From Luteolibacter rhizosphaerae (GTDB lineage Bacteria; Verrucomicrobiota; Verrucomicrobiia; Verrucomicrobiales; Akkermansiaceae), in contig NZ_JAPDDR010000006.1 in the NCBI RefSeq assembly GCF_025950095.1, positions 1-64,000 of the forward strand: a stretch of 64,000 bases of DNA, given 5' to 3'. The notes beneath the pieces are model-generated. The model had not been told where the DNA came from and did no database searches. It saw only the letters and a list, made by a program, of their open reading frames with translations. The translations under genes and the position numbers were made by a program. Position 1 is the stretch's first letter, and each line of letters opens with the position of its first letter. Positions 48,711 to 57,419 of the stretch are shown piece after piece.

Positions 48711-49952
48711 GTGAACGGTATGAAGCTTGGCGAAAAACTGGCGATTCTAGCGGATGCGGCGAAGTATGACGCCTCGTGCGCAAGTTCCGGGGCGAATCGC
48801 CGGGATTCTACCGGTGGTAGGGGAGTTGGCTCCGCAGGCGGCGCGGGCATCTGCCACAGCTATGCGCCGGATGGCCGCTGCATCTCCCTGCTCAAGATTC
48901 TTCTGACGAACCGCTGCCTTTACGATTGCCACTACTGCATCAATCGACGTTCGAGCAATGTCCGCCGCGCGGCCTTTACGGCGGAGGAGGCAGTGAAGCT
49001 CACACTCGATTTCTATAAGAGGAATTACATCGAAGGCCTCTTCCTCAGCTCGGGAATCATCCGCAGCGCCGATCACACCATGGAGCAGGTGGTGAATGTC
49101 GCCCGCACCCTGCGGGAGGAACATGACTTCCGGGGCTACATTCATCTCAAAACCATTCCCGAGGCGTCTGCGGAACTGATCGAGCAAGCGGCCTGCTATG
49201 CGGACCGGATCAGCATCAATCTCGAACTGCCCACCCAGGAAAGTCTGGAAACACTTGCACCCGAGAAGAATCTGGGACGGACGAAGCAGGCCATGGGGCG
49301 CATCCGCGTGAAGCTGGAAGATGCGGCGGAACGGAAGCGGACGGGCGACCGCAAGTTGCGCCATGCCACCGGGCAGAGCACGCAGGTTATCGTGGGTGCC
49401 GATGCTTCGACCGATGCCGATTTCCTAGCGCGCTCGGACGAGCTCTACCGTTCCTATCGCCTGAAGCGGGTCTACTACTCGGCTTTCAGCCCGATTCCCG
49501 AGCCGTCCTCGATCCTCCCTGCCGCTGCCCCGCCTCTGCTCCGCGAACATCGCCTTTACCAAGCGGATTGGATGATGCGCTACTATGGCTTTAGTAAATC
49601 GGAGATCGTCCCCGCGGATCATCCCCATCTGGATCTCCACATGGATCCCAAGCTGGCCTGGGCCTTGAGAAACCGGGAGGAATTCCCCTTGGATCTCCAG
49701 CGTGCTTCCCGTGACCGGCTTCTCCGTATCCCGGGTTTGGGGGTGAAGAATGTTGATCGACTTCTGGTGATTCGCCGTCACAAGAATTTGCGGCTGGAGG
49801 ATCTCGCCCGCTTGCGCGTCTCGCTGGATAAGGTGCGGCCCTTCGTGATCACGGCGGATCATCACCCGGCCCGCTATCATCTCGATAGCGATCGCTTGCT
49901 GGCGCGTTTCGCGCCGAAGCCCGAGCAACTCGAACTCTTCGGTCGTGCGTAG
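48711..49952 (+). CDS. Radical SAM DNA modification/repair protein (TIGR03916 type)
   Basis: The 413-residue protein has the radical SAM cysteines C69-x3-C73-x2-C76 in NRCLYDCHYCINRR, an SPL-like core and a C-terminal helix-hairpin-helix (LLRIPGLGVKNVDRLLV) for DNA binding. It belongs with proteins annotated as putative DNA modification/repair radical SAM, related to spore photoproduct lyase. Its stop overlaps the next start by 8 bases, and the partner is a DUF4130-UdgX fusion; this pair recurs widely. The lesion is not established. Confidence 0.93.
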   Translation: MNGMKLGEKLAILADAAKYDASCASSGANRRDSTGGRGVGSAGGAGICHSYAPDGRCISLLKILLTNRCLYDCHYCINRRSSNVRRAAFTAEEAVKLTLDFYKRNYIEGLFLSSGIIRSADHTMEQVVNVARTLREEHDFRGYIHLKTIPEASAELIEQAACYADRISINLELPTQESLETLAPEKNLGRTKQAMGRIRVKLEDAAERKRTGDRKLRHATGQSTQVIVGADASTDADFLARSDELYRSYRLKRVYYSAFSPIPEPSSILPAAAPPLLREHRLYQADWMMRYYGFSKSEIVPADHPHLDLHMDPKLAWALRNREEFPLDLQRASRDRLLRIPGLGVKNVDRLLVIRRHKNLRLEDLARLRVSLDKVRPFVITADHHPARYHLDSDRLLARFAPKPEQLELFGRA

Positions 49953-51375
49953 GGTTGACCCGGGAAATGGTTTCGAGTCGTGGCGGAAGGCTGCCCGGGG
50001 CTTGCTTGGCGAAGGTGTGCCGCCCGGCGAGGTGCTGTGGGAGGCGGAAGAGAACGGCTCGCTCTTCGGCTTTGAAGAGACCGCCCCGGTCACGGTTTCG
50101 GTTCGACCGGTCCCGCCCGCTTTCCTCGATCTCGCACGAGAGGTTGCTTGCCATTCGGATGCGCGGCGCTGGGCCTTGCTCTATCGCTTGCTCTGGAGAA
50201 TTGCGTGCTTGGGCGAGCGCAGTCTTCTCGAAATCGCCAGCGATCCAGATGTCGCGCGGGCAAGGTTGATGGCGAAGAACGTGCGCCGGGAGATTCACAA
50301 GATGCATGCCTTCGTACGCTTTCGGAAAGCAGGCGAGAACGAAGAGCGGCGCGAACGCTTCGTCGCATGTTTCGAGCCGGATCACTTCATCGTGGAGCCC
50401 GGCGTGCCCTTTTTCCGGAAGCGCTTCGCGAATATGGACTGGTCGATCTTCACTCCCAAGGGCTGCGCCCACTGGATCGGTGGAGAGATGCGTTTCAGTC
50501 CCGGTGTGGAGAAAGATCCCTGCGACGACCCGGACCTCATGGAGGAGATCTGGCGTACCTATTATCGCAGCATCTTCAATCCGGCCCGGCTCAAGATGAA
50601 AGCCATGCAGGCGGAGATGCCCAAACGCTATTGGAAGAATTTGCCGGAGGCGGGCCTGATTCAGGAGTTGGCACGCGGGAGCGCGGTCCGTACCCAGGGA
50701 ATGATCGAGGAGGAGGGGCGGGACGTGCGTCCCGAGCCGCGCAATGCCTATCTATCCCACTTGCGGGAGATCTCCCTGCCGCCCCGCGAAGCCGAACCAG
50801 ATTCCCTTGATGAGATCGCGAAGATGGTGACCGCTTGCCGCCGCTGCGCCTTGTGGAACAATGCGACCTGCGGCGTTCCCGGTGTCGGTCCCGGCGATGC
50901 CCGGATCATGATCGTCGGTGAGCAACCGGGTGATCGTGAGGATCTCGAAGGAAAGCCCTTCGTCGGGCCGGCGGGTCAGCTTCTCGATCGCGCACTTGCC
51001 GAGGCAGGAATCGATCGGGGTTCCGCCTATCTCACGAATGCCGTGAAGCACTTCAAGTGGACTCCTCGTGGAAAGATCCGCCTCCACCAGAAACCCGGTG
51101 CCGGGGAGATCGAAGCTTGCAAGCCATGGCTCCTCGCGGAGCTTTCAAGGCTGGCACCTCAGGTTCTGGTTCTCCTCGGGAACACTGCCGCACGGTCTCT
51201 CCTCGGGCCGGGCGTTCAAGTGTCCAAGATGCATGGCTTGATCGAAGCTCCGCATCTCGCGTCCCGCGTGATCCTCACGGTGCACCCCTCCTTTCTCCTA
51301 CGGCAGGTGGATGAGATGAAGAAGGAAATCGAGTTCCGTCAGTTCATCGCGGACCTGCGCTTGGCTGTGGTCTAA
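49945..51375 (+). CDS. DUF4130 (TIGR03915)-UdgX fusion, uracil-DNA binding protein
   Basis: Two domains are fused. Residues about 45-265 match DUF4130/TIGR03915 (FEPDHFIVEPGVPFFRKRFAN, DWSIFTPKGCAHWIGGEMRF). Residues about 285-476 are UdgX: CRRC for the iron-sulfur cluster (C298, C301), GEQPGDREDLEGKPF (325-339), the UdgX-specific loop RLHQKPG with His381, and VHPSF. In UdgX that His forms a covalent bond with the uracil site. The start is GTG 49945, overlapping the radical SAM gene by 8 bases. The two probably act in one repair pathway. Confidence 0.93.
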   Translation: MRRVDPGNGFESWRKAARGLLGEGVPPGEVLWEAEENGSLFGFEETAPVTVSVRPVPPAFLDLAREVACHSDARRWALLYRLLWRIACLGERSLLEIASDPDVARARLMAKNVRREIHKMHAFVRFRKAGENEERRERFVACFEPDHFIVEPGVPFFRKRFANMDWSIFTPKGCAHWIGGEMRFSPGVEKDPCDDPDLMEEIWRTYYRSIFNPARLKMKAMQAEMPKRYWKNLPEAGLIQELARGSAVRTQGMIEEEGRDVRPEPRNAYLSHLREISLPPREAEPDSLDEIAKMVTACRRCALWNNATCGVPGVGPGDARIMIVGEQPGDREDLEGKPFVGPAGQLLDRALAEAGIDRGSAYLTNAVKHFKWTPRGKIRLHQKPGAGEIEACKPWLLAELSRLAPQVLVLLGNTAARSLLGPGVQVSKMHGLIEAPHLASRVILTVHPSFLLRQVDEMKKEIEFRQFIADLRLAVV

Positions 51376-51477
51376 CCATCTATGGCGATTCCCGCAGGAT
51401 CTGCGCAGCTTGAGCGGAGCAGCGCTTAGCGCGTGATTCGATGCTCCGGCATCATGGTGGCGATCCTTGAAGACGCC

Positions 51478-51967
51478 ATGATCACCATCAATTCCGCGGT
51501 CATTGCCGCTCTCGTTTCCCTCTCCGCGGCGCAGGCCGGGACCATCGTGACCGAATCGCCTGCTTCGACAGGAGGCTTCTCCAATGCCCGGCGTCCGATC
51601 AGCAATCCCACGCTTTTCGATCTGGCTCTGCCGACAACCCATATTCACCCCATCGCCATCTACCAGCGGCTGCCGGATTTCGTAAACTCGACCATTGGGG
51701 CCCTTCTTCAGCCAGGCGGGCGGCGCGGTCCCTGTCGTGGCCACTTTCGAGGGGATGGATCTGCTGGACTTCGGATCATCGAATGCCTCGCAGAACCGGG
51801 ATTTCGTGACGGCGGCGGTCGGGTTTCGTTCCCGGCTTGCCGATGATATCGATGCGGGCTTGGCCTACGAAATCCCGCTCAAGGATAAAGGCGACGGCAT
51901 CATGGAAGATCGCGTCACGCTGATCTGGTTTGGACATTCTAAGCGAGCTCAAGGCTCCAAGCGGTAA
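51478..51967 (+). pseudogene. Frameshifted secreted-protein gene
   Basis: Reading from ATG 51478 gives a signal peptide (SAVIAALVSLSAAQAG) and SNPTLFDLALPTTHIHPIAIYQRLP, typical of outer-surface proteins in PVC genomes. Continuation in the same frame becomes Gly/Arg-rich nonsense after TIG. Removing one G from GGGG (51697-51700) joins it to PFFSQAGGAVPVVATFEGMD, which runs to a stop at 51967 and gives a sensible 162-residue protein. So it has a one-base frameshift: inactivated, or a sequencing error in that run. It ends convergently on the response regulator, overlapping by 19 bases. Confidence 0.75.
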
Positions 51968-52626
51968 CCGGTCCCTCGCACGGTTACGAGGTATCGTGGC
52001 CGTGCGGGATCGTCTTCCAGCTTGGTCCGCAGCGCGGCGATGAAGTTGTCCACGGTCCGCGTGCTGGGATAGGCATGGTAACCCCAGACGACATCCAGGA
52101 ATCTCTCGCGGCTTACAGTCTCTCCCGGATGAGACGCGAGAAGGCGCAGCATTCCAGCTTCCTTCTCGGAAAGCTCCAGCGTTGTGCCGTCGCGAACCAG
52201 CAGGCGCTTGGAGAGATCGATCCTCGCGTTCCCCAAGCTGAACTCGTCGCTTATCGTGCTCTCGCGATCCTTCCGGCGTAGCAGTGCCCGGATCCGGGCG
52301 AGGAGCTCGTCGAGACTGAAGGGTTTGACGAGGTAATCATCCGCTCCGCTGTCGAGTCCGTTGACGCGGTCTTCCACCTGACCCTTGGCCGTTAGCATGA
52401 GCACGGCGCTGTCACGGCCACGCTTGCGCAGCTCACGGCACAATGCGAAGCCATCGAGGCCGGGCATCATCACGTCCAACAGGATAAGGTCGAAACCTTC
52501 GGTGCAGGCGAGTTCAAGTCCGGAGATCCCATCCGGAGCGGAAGTGACCCGGTAGCCCTCGGCGCGGAGTGTCTCGACCAATGCGGTGCGCATCGGCGCC
52601 TCGTCTTCGATCACCAGAAGTCTCAT
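51949..52626 (-). CDS. OmpR-family response regulator
   Basis: The 225-residue protein has a receiver domain (VIEDEAPMR, phospho-Asp in LILLDVMMPG, Lys in LVKPFS) and a winged-helix DNA-binding domain (FLDVVWGYHAYPSTRTVDNFIAALRTKLE). It overlaps the upstream histidine kinase gene by four bases, which in turn overlaps the ankyrin gene. It is the output of that operon; its target genes are not visible here. Confidence 0.97.
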   Translation of the reverse strand: MRLLVIEDEAPMRTALVETLRAEGYRVTSAPDGISGLELACTEGFDLILLDVMMPGLDGFALCRELRKRGRDSAVLMLTAKGQVEDRVNGLDSGADDYLVKPFSLDELLARIRALLRRKDRESTISDEFSLGNARIDLSKRLLVRDGTTLELSEKEAGMLRLLASHPGETVSRERFLDVVWGYHAYPSTRTVDNFIAALRTKLEDDPARPRYLVTVRGTGYRLEP

Positions 52627-54212
52627 CGGGGGAGGTGGAGGATGAAGGTGCTTCCCTTGCCCGGCTCGCTCTCGAGGTCAACCGAGCCGTCATGGGCTTC
52701 GGCGATGGACTTCACCAGGCTCAGCCCGATGCCGCTGCCCTGTGTCTCGCGGCGGAGTTCATCGCCCGGGCGGTAAAAACGTTCGAAGATCCGCTTGTGT
52801 TCGTGCTTCGGAATGCCGGTTCCTTCGTCCTTCACGCGAAGTTGGAATCTCGGCCCATCCTCGTAAAGCGAGACCTCGACCTGGCTGTCTGCCGGCGAGA
52901 ACTTGATCGCGTTGTCGAGCAGGTTGACCAATGCCTGTTGAATCGCTCCGGCATCAACTTTGGCTTCCACGGGCGCAAGCCGGGTTTCAAGGCTGATGTT
53001 CTTCTCCTTCGCGAGAGGCTCCATGAGCAGAACCGTGTCCGCTACCAAGGATTCCAGATCGGAGGGTTCAAGCTTCCACTGCCGCAGCCCTCGCTCGATC
53101 CGTGAGTGATCGAGCACGTTGCCGACCAAGGTCGAAAGTCGTGCTCCCTCCCGGGCGATCAGGCGATGGAATTCTTTCGCCGTCTCCGGTGCCACCTTCC
53201 CGGCTTCCAGGGCATCCGCCATCAATCGGATCGAGGCCACCGGTGCACGAAGTTCATGCGAAACACTCGCGACGAACTGGCTCTTCATGTCGTTTAGCTG
53301 GCGCTCGCGGCGCAGGCTCCGCTGCATAACAGCAAGGGCCCCCAGAACGGTGGCGGCTGCGAGTCCAAGAGTGAGGAATGTCCATCGCTGCTGTCGACGG
53401 ATCGGTGCTTCGAGCTGATCTCCGAAGCCGTAGGCGTAAATTCCCAGTGTGAGCCCATCGCCGAGGGGAACAGGAGCAGTAGCGAGCGAGGGCCAGCGCG
53501 ACTTTTCCGCAAAGATGTAACTGAAGGCCCAACGTGGTAGGCCGAGTTTATGTTCAGTCGCTACGAGAGGCGCTGCGCCTGGCCTAAGATAGCTGGCGTA
53601 TCTGCCGCCGACCTTCACGAAGACGATCTGGGTCCCAAGCTCGGGCGCAGGTTCAAACCACTTGCCTTCCGGGTTATGCGCCTTTCTTGCAAGTTGCCTC
53701 ACAGCTTCATGCTCGTGCCACGTGTTCCGGCCAAGAACCAGAAGGCGCTTGCTGAAAGCAGCACGCGTGATGACTGATGGAGCCTCCTTCACCAGAATCT
53801 GCTCAAGAAGATCCTGCTTCTGGCGATGCCGATCCAGAGTCTGAATTCGCAATGCTGCCAAAGCTCGCCGCGGAATTCCTCCCGGCGATATCCCTGCATT
53901 CGGATCGTCTCTTAGCTTCTCAAGAGCGGTAAGATCTTCGCCATCGAGAATCGCATCGAGCTCCGATGCTTCTCCGGGAACCGGCGGGTCGGGATAGATA
54001 GGGATGGTCGTCATCTGCGCTTGCAGATCCTTGGCGAGCGCCCCGGCAAGGATGGGGGCCATACGCTCGGCCTCTCCCCGCGCATCTGCCCAAGCCGCTT
54101 TCATCTGAGCACGGGTTCCCATGACCGCTAGCGCTACAAGCACAACCAGCGGTAGAATCACCGCCAGCCAAGGCCACAGCGGGAGCTTCGCGGAATGTCT
54201 TTTTCCCTTCAT
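52623..54212 (-). CDS. Membrane sensor histidine kinase
   Basis: The 529-residue kinase has one span near the N-terminus (about 12-32, PWLAVILPLVVLVALAVMG), a large extracytoplasmic domain (33-275), a second span (about 280-297), and HisKA (ASVSHELRAPVASIRLMADAL) plus HATPase (LLDNAIKFSP, DEGTGIP, GSGIGLSL) domains. The sensor domain has no recognised family. Gene order ankyrin protein, kinase, regulator with four-base overlaps at both junctions suggests the exported ankyrin protein is its accessory or signal input. Confidence 0.95.
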   Translation of the reverse strand: MKGKRHSAKLPLWPWLAVILPLVVLVALAVMGTRAQMKAAWADARGEAERMAPILAGALAKDLQAQMTTIPIYPDPPVPGEASELDAILDGEDLTALEKLRDDPNAGISPGGIPRRALAALRIQTLDRHRQKQDLLEQILVKEAPSVITRAAFSKRLLVLGRNTWHEHEAVRQLARKAHNPEGKWFEPAPELGTQIVFVKVGGRYASYLRPGAAPLVATEHKLGLPRWAFSYIFAEKSRWPSLATAPVPLGDGLTLGIYAYGFGDQLEAPIRRQQRWTFLTLGLAAATVLGALAVMQRSLRRERQLNDMKSQFVASVSHELRAPVASIRLMADALEAGKVAPETAKEFHRLIAREGARLSTLVGNVLDHSRIERGLRQWKLEPSDLESLVADTVLLMEPLAKEKNISLETRLAPVEAKVDAGAIQQALVNLLDNAIKFSPADSQVEVSLYEDGPRFQLRVKDEGTGIPKHEHKRIFERFYRPGDELRRETQGSGIGLSLVKSIAEAHDGSVDLESEPGKGSTFILHLPR

Positions 54213-57200
54213 CGGGTGCTCGGCAGCTCAAGCGATGTGTTGCCGCTCCACTGGATCTTCAAACCATCTTTGAGGAAAAGGTTGCGAGTCGGGCCATCCC
54301 AAGAACTCCCGCTCCCCGCGGTTGTTTTGACATCGGCGTCGATCCCCAAGGCTCCTTCGGCGATGAACGTCGAGGTGCCTTCCTGCGGAGGCAGCGGAAT
54401 CCAACTTGCTCCCGCTTGGACATAGCGGGGCGGCTGATAACGGATCTGCCGCACCGAGAGTTGGTTCTCCTGATCGATGTATTGGATCTGCGCATCCAGC
54501 GCCTTTGAGAAGAGTAGCTGCTCGCGCGGACCGAAGCCTTTCCATGGCTCTTCAGGCAAGGGCGAACGGACGGGGATCTCGACGATATCCCCCGCTTTCA
54601 AAGCCACGTCGAAGTTGCGGGCGACTTCGACCGACAGTGAATCGTTGGCGGCCTCCAAGGCAGCTGTGAGATCCACGGAAATCTTCTCGTCGCTGCCGAC
54701 ATCCTTGAGCCGATGAATAACGATGCGGCTGAGGTCAGGATGAGAGAAGGTGCTGAGTATCACCTTGCGCTCTTGCTGCAGCTCGCAGAGCCAAGGCGCG
54801 AGTAGCGTGGGATCTGCAGGAGCATCCTTCAGTGTTTTCTGATTCGAGCCCTCAAGCTCGACAAGCAGTTGGAGTAGCGTGGGAACCGCGTCGGCTTGGG
54901 ACCACCCGGTGTTCCAACGGGAAGGAAAGCGGAAGTCCCGTTTGAACCGCGACCCAGGAGATACCACACGGACACGCTCCATGCGTGCCTCGTTCTCCAT
55001 GTCCTCCGCCTGCTCGCGAATCACGAGCTTCACATGGTCGCCGGCTTCGAGCGGGAAGTCGCGTCCGTCCGCATTCAAGGGCAGCTTGATTTCCGGCCAA
55101 TCCGTCCGCCTGACCAGAACGTGGTCGTCGGATCGCCACGGTTCGTCCCGATAGGTGGCTATCGCCGCCAGTGCGCGGGCCCCGACATAAGGTAACTCAT
55201 CCCCCGAAGGATCATCAGCAAGACGGGCACCATTGACTCGATAGTTTCGGTTCTCGCTGCCTTGCTCAACTGTGATCCCGAAAGCCAAATCCTTCCGGAG
55301 CAACCATGAGGCGGAATGGATGGGGGCTCCACCTGGCCGCATCCTAACCGGCGGGGATGTATCGCCTGCGGGGGCGACAGCCGATTCAACGATATCGCCC
55401 CACTGAAGCGCCGGAATGGCTGCCGGGTCTTCAGTGCCGAACTCGATCGCCTTGCGGCCTCCTTCCGGCGTCTCACGCCACAAGATGAAACGGAGGCGAA
55501 GCTGGTCCGAGGGACTCTGATCCGTCCAAGGCATTGGTCGGTCGAGCAGCGCCTTGAGAAGTGGAGGTGGTGCCGCGGAAGGCGTCTTAGGACAGAGAAC
55601 CGCGATGTCCGAGTAGGTTATGGTGTGATGAACCCACCGCACCTCATCGCGATGCTCGATGGCTTGGGCCACGAACTGGCGGAAGAGCTCAGGCCTCGCG
55701 GGAAGGGATGCCCGGCGACTTCCCATCGGCTGAGGAGTTCCGGGTGTCGGTAGCGACTGCACTTCAGCGGAAGCAGGCTTCAGGATGACACGGAAGTTCT
55801 CGCTCAGCCACCCTGCGTCGGGTTTTGCGCCTTTTTCTATCAGCTTCTTGAGGAGGCCCGAACCCGAGGATTGGGATGCCGCGATGATGAGCGGTGAAGC
55901 TCCAACACCCGGCGAGGGATCGGGATCGGCGCCCTTCTCCAAAAGCTTCTCCGCCACGCCCCATTCTTGCGAGAGGCAGGCCTTGAGAAGGAGAGCTTCC
56001 CGTCCTTTCCTCACGTTCGGATCCGCCCCGGCATCGAGAAGTAGCTGCGCTACCGGACTTTTGGCATAGAAGAGAATCGGCCCGCCTTCATATTGGGCAT
56101 TTGGATCTGCCCCTAGGGAGAGGATCAGCTCCACCCGTTTGAGGGCGTCGTGCGAGAACGAGTCGGCGGCATTCTTTACCGCTTCCCCGAGAAGCTCGGG
56201 ATCCTGGATCTTACCTCCAGCTTTCCGGATGGATTCACACGCCTTCGTCGCCCCTTTCCTGAATCCGAAATCGAGCGCCGAAATGGGTTTCTCGGTGCCC
56301 CAGGGAGATGAATCGGTGGGCGCAAGGCGACTGAGCGCATTGGGATCCGCCCCGGCCTGGAGAAGCCGTTCGATCAAAGCTACGTCACCCAATCCTGCCG
56401 CCAGGTGCAGCGGCGTGAAACCCGTTCCCGCCGCCGCGGCCTTCACATCCGCCTTAGCTTCCAGAAGCAGATCCACCGTCTTGGTTTGACCCGCCGCAAT
56501 CGCTTCCATCAGCGGGGTGCCAATCGGCCGTTCGGGCTGATCGGCCGCCCGATAGAAAGGCAGTGCGGACTGATCGGAGGACCAGTTGATGTCCGCCCCA
56601 GCCGCGATCAGGGCCTTCGCGATGTGTAAATGGCCGAGTGCTGCGGCTTTAAGCAAAGCCTCGTTCTCACCCGGTGAGTCAGGCTTGATGCCCTTCTTGA
56701 TCAGCAGATTGACCGTCTCCAGGGATCCGCTCGCGACTGCAATAGGCAGAAGCGCGAGGGTGTCCGGAGGTCCTGCTGTCTCCAGCAGATACGTGATGCT
56801 CTCGGCATCGCCCTTGCGAATCGCATCCACGAAAAGCTCTGGATCATTCAGGCGATCCGGACTGGTCTTCGCGAGCTGCTGTAGCGATGCGAGCATCGTC
56901 GGGGCCGGTGCCACTTTATCCGCTTCCAAGGGTTCCGCACCTAGGGCCGATAGATGGCCGCGTGCCAGCTTCAGCTCAGCCTCGGCCTGGGGAAACTCCC
57001 GGATCAGCCGCTGATACAGCCGGATCGCCTCGTCCTTGCGCTCCTGCTTGCGCCGCACCTCCGCCAATCGGAATAGCGCCGTTGCGGCGAATGGCCGCTG
57101 CTCCTCATGCAGGCGCAGGACCTTTTCGTAGCTCGCCGCGGCCTCCTCGGCATTTCGGCTGACTTCCTCCGCATAGAGTCCGTCTCTCAGAAGATCCCGC

Positions 57201-57292
57201 GGCGCGGCACCCTCCTCGGCTCGGAGGGAGAGAAGCGGCATGGTCATCGCGGCGATCAGCAGACTAAGGCGAGGAGTGGGGAATCGGGTCAT
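54209..57292 (-). CDS. Large exported TPR/ankyrin-repeat protein in a two-component operon
   Basis: The 1027-residue protein has a signal peptide (LSLLIAAMTMPLLSLRA), a TPR-like region (about 30-110: AASYEKVLRLHEEQRPFAATALFRLAEV), then some ten ankyrin-type repeats (about 150-510: GTPLMEAIAAGQTKTVDLLLEAKADV, TPLHLAAGLGDVALIERLLQAGADPN). A C-terminal region of about 450 residues has two GD-type segments (LEAGDHVKLVIRE, LKAGDIVEIPVRS) that recall SLBB-like polysaccharide-export modules. The stop overlaps the kinase start by four bases. It is probably periplasmic and feeds the kinase; this is inference. Confidence 0.9.
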   Translation of the reverse strand: MTRFPTPRLSLLIAAMTMPLLSLRAEEGAAPRDLLRDGLYAEEVSRNAEEAAASYEKVLRLHEEQRPFAATALFRLAEVRRKQERKDEAIRLYQRLIREFPQAEAELKLARGHLSALGAEPLEADKVAPAPTMLASLQQLAKTSPDRLNDPELFVDAIRKGDAESITYLLETAGPPDTLALLPIAVASGSLETVNLLIKKGIKPDSPGENEALLKAAALGHLHIAKALIAAGADINWSSDQSALPFYRAADQPERPIGTPLMEAIAAGQTKTVDLLLEAKADVKAAAAGTGFTPLHLAAGLGDVALIERLLQAGADPNALSRLAPTDSSPWGTEKPISALDFGFRKGATKACESIRKAGGKIQDPELLGEAVKNAADSFSHDALKRVELILSLGADPNAQYEGGPILFYAKSPVAQLLLDAGADPNVRKGREALLLKACLSQEWGVAEKLLEKGADPDPSPGVGASPLIIAASQSSGSGLLKKLIEKGAKPDAGWLSENFRVILKPASAEVQSLPTPGTPQPMGSRRASLPARPELFRQFVAQAIEHRDEVRWVHHTITYSDIAVLCPKTPSAAPPPLLKALLDRPMPWTDQSPSDQLRLRFILWRETPEGGRKAIEFGTEDPAAIPALQWGDIVESAVAPAGDTSPPVRMRPGGAPIHSASWLLRKDLAFGITVEQGSENRNYRVNGARLADDPSGDELPYVGARALAAIATYRDEPWRSDDHVLVRRTDWPEIKLPLNADGRDFPLEAGDHVKLVIREQAEDMENEARMERVRVVSPGSRFKRDFRFPSRWNTGWSQADAVPTLLQLLVELEGSNQKTLKDAPADPTLLAPWLCELQQERKVILSTFSHPDLSRIVIHRLKDVGSDEKISVDLTAALEAANDSLSVEVARNFDVALKAGDIVEIPVRSPLPEEPWKGFGPREQLLFSKALDAQIQYIDQENQLSVRQIRYQPPRYVQAGASWIPLPPQEGTSTFIAEGALGIDADVKTTAGSGSSWDGPTRNLFLKDGLKIQWSGNTSLELPSTR

Positions 57293-57419
57293 GGCGGGAC
57301 ATTCGCAGGTTCCGTCCTCCGGTTTGTCATGGAACGGTCATGAACGCAAGGTGACCGCCTGTCTCCGGGCCCGGACCTTCGGCATTGCGCCGCCGCCCGG
57401 TGTCGATAGCGTCACGGGC

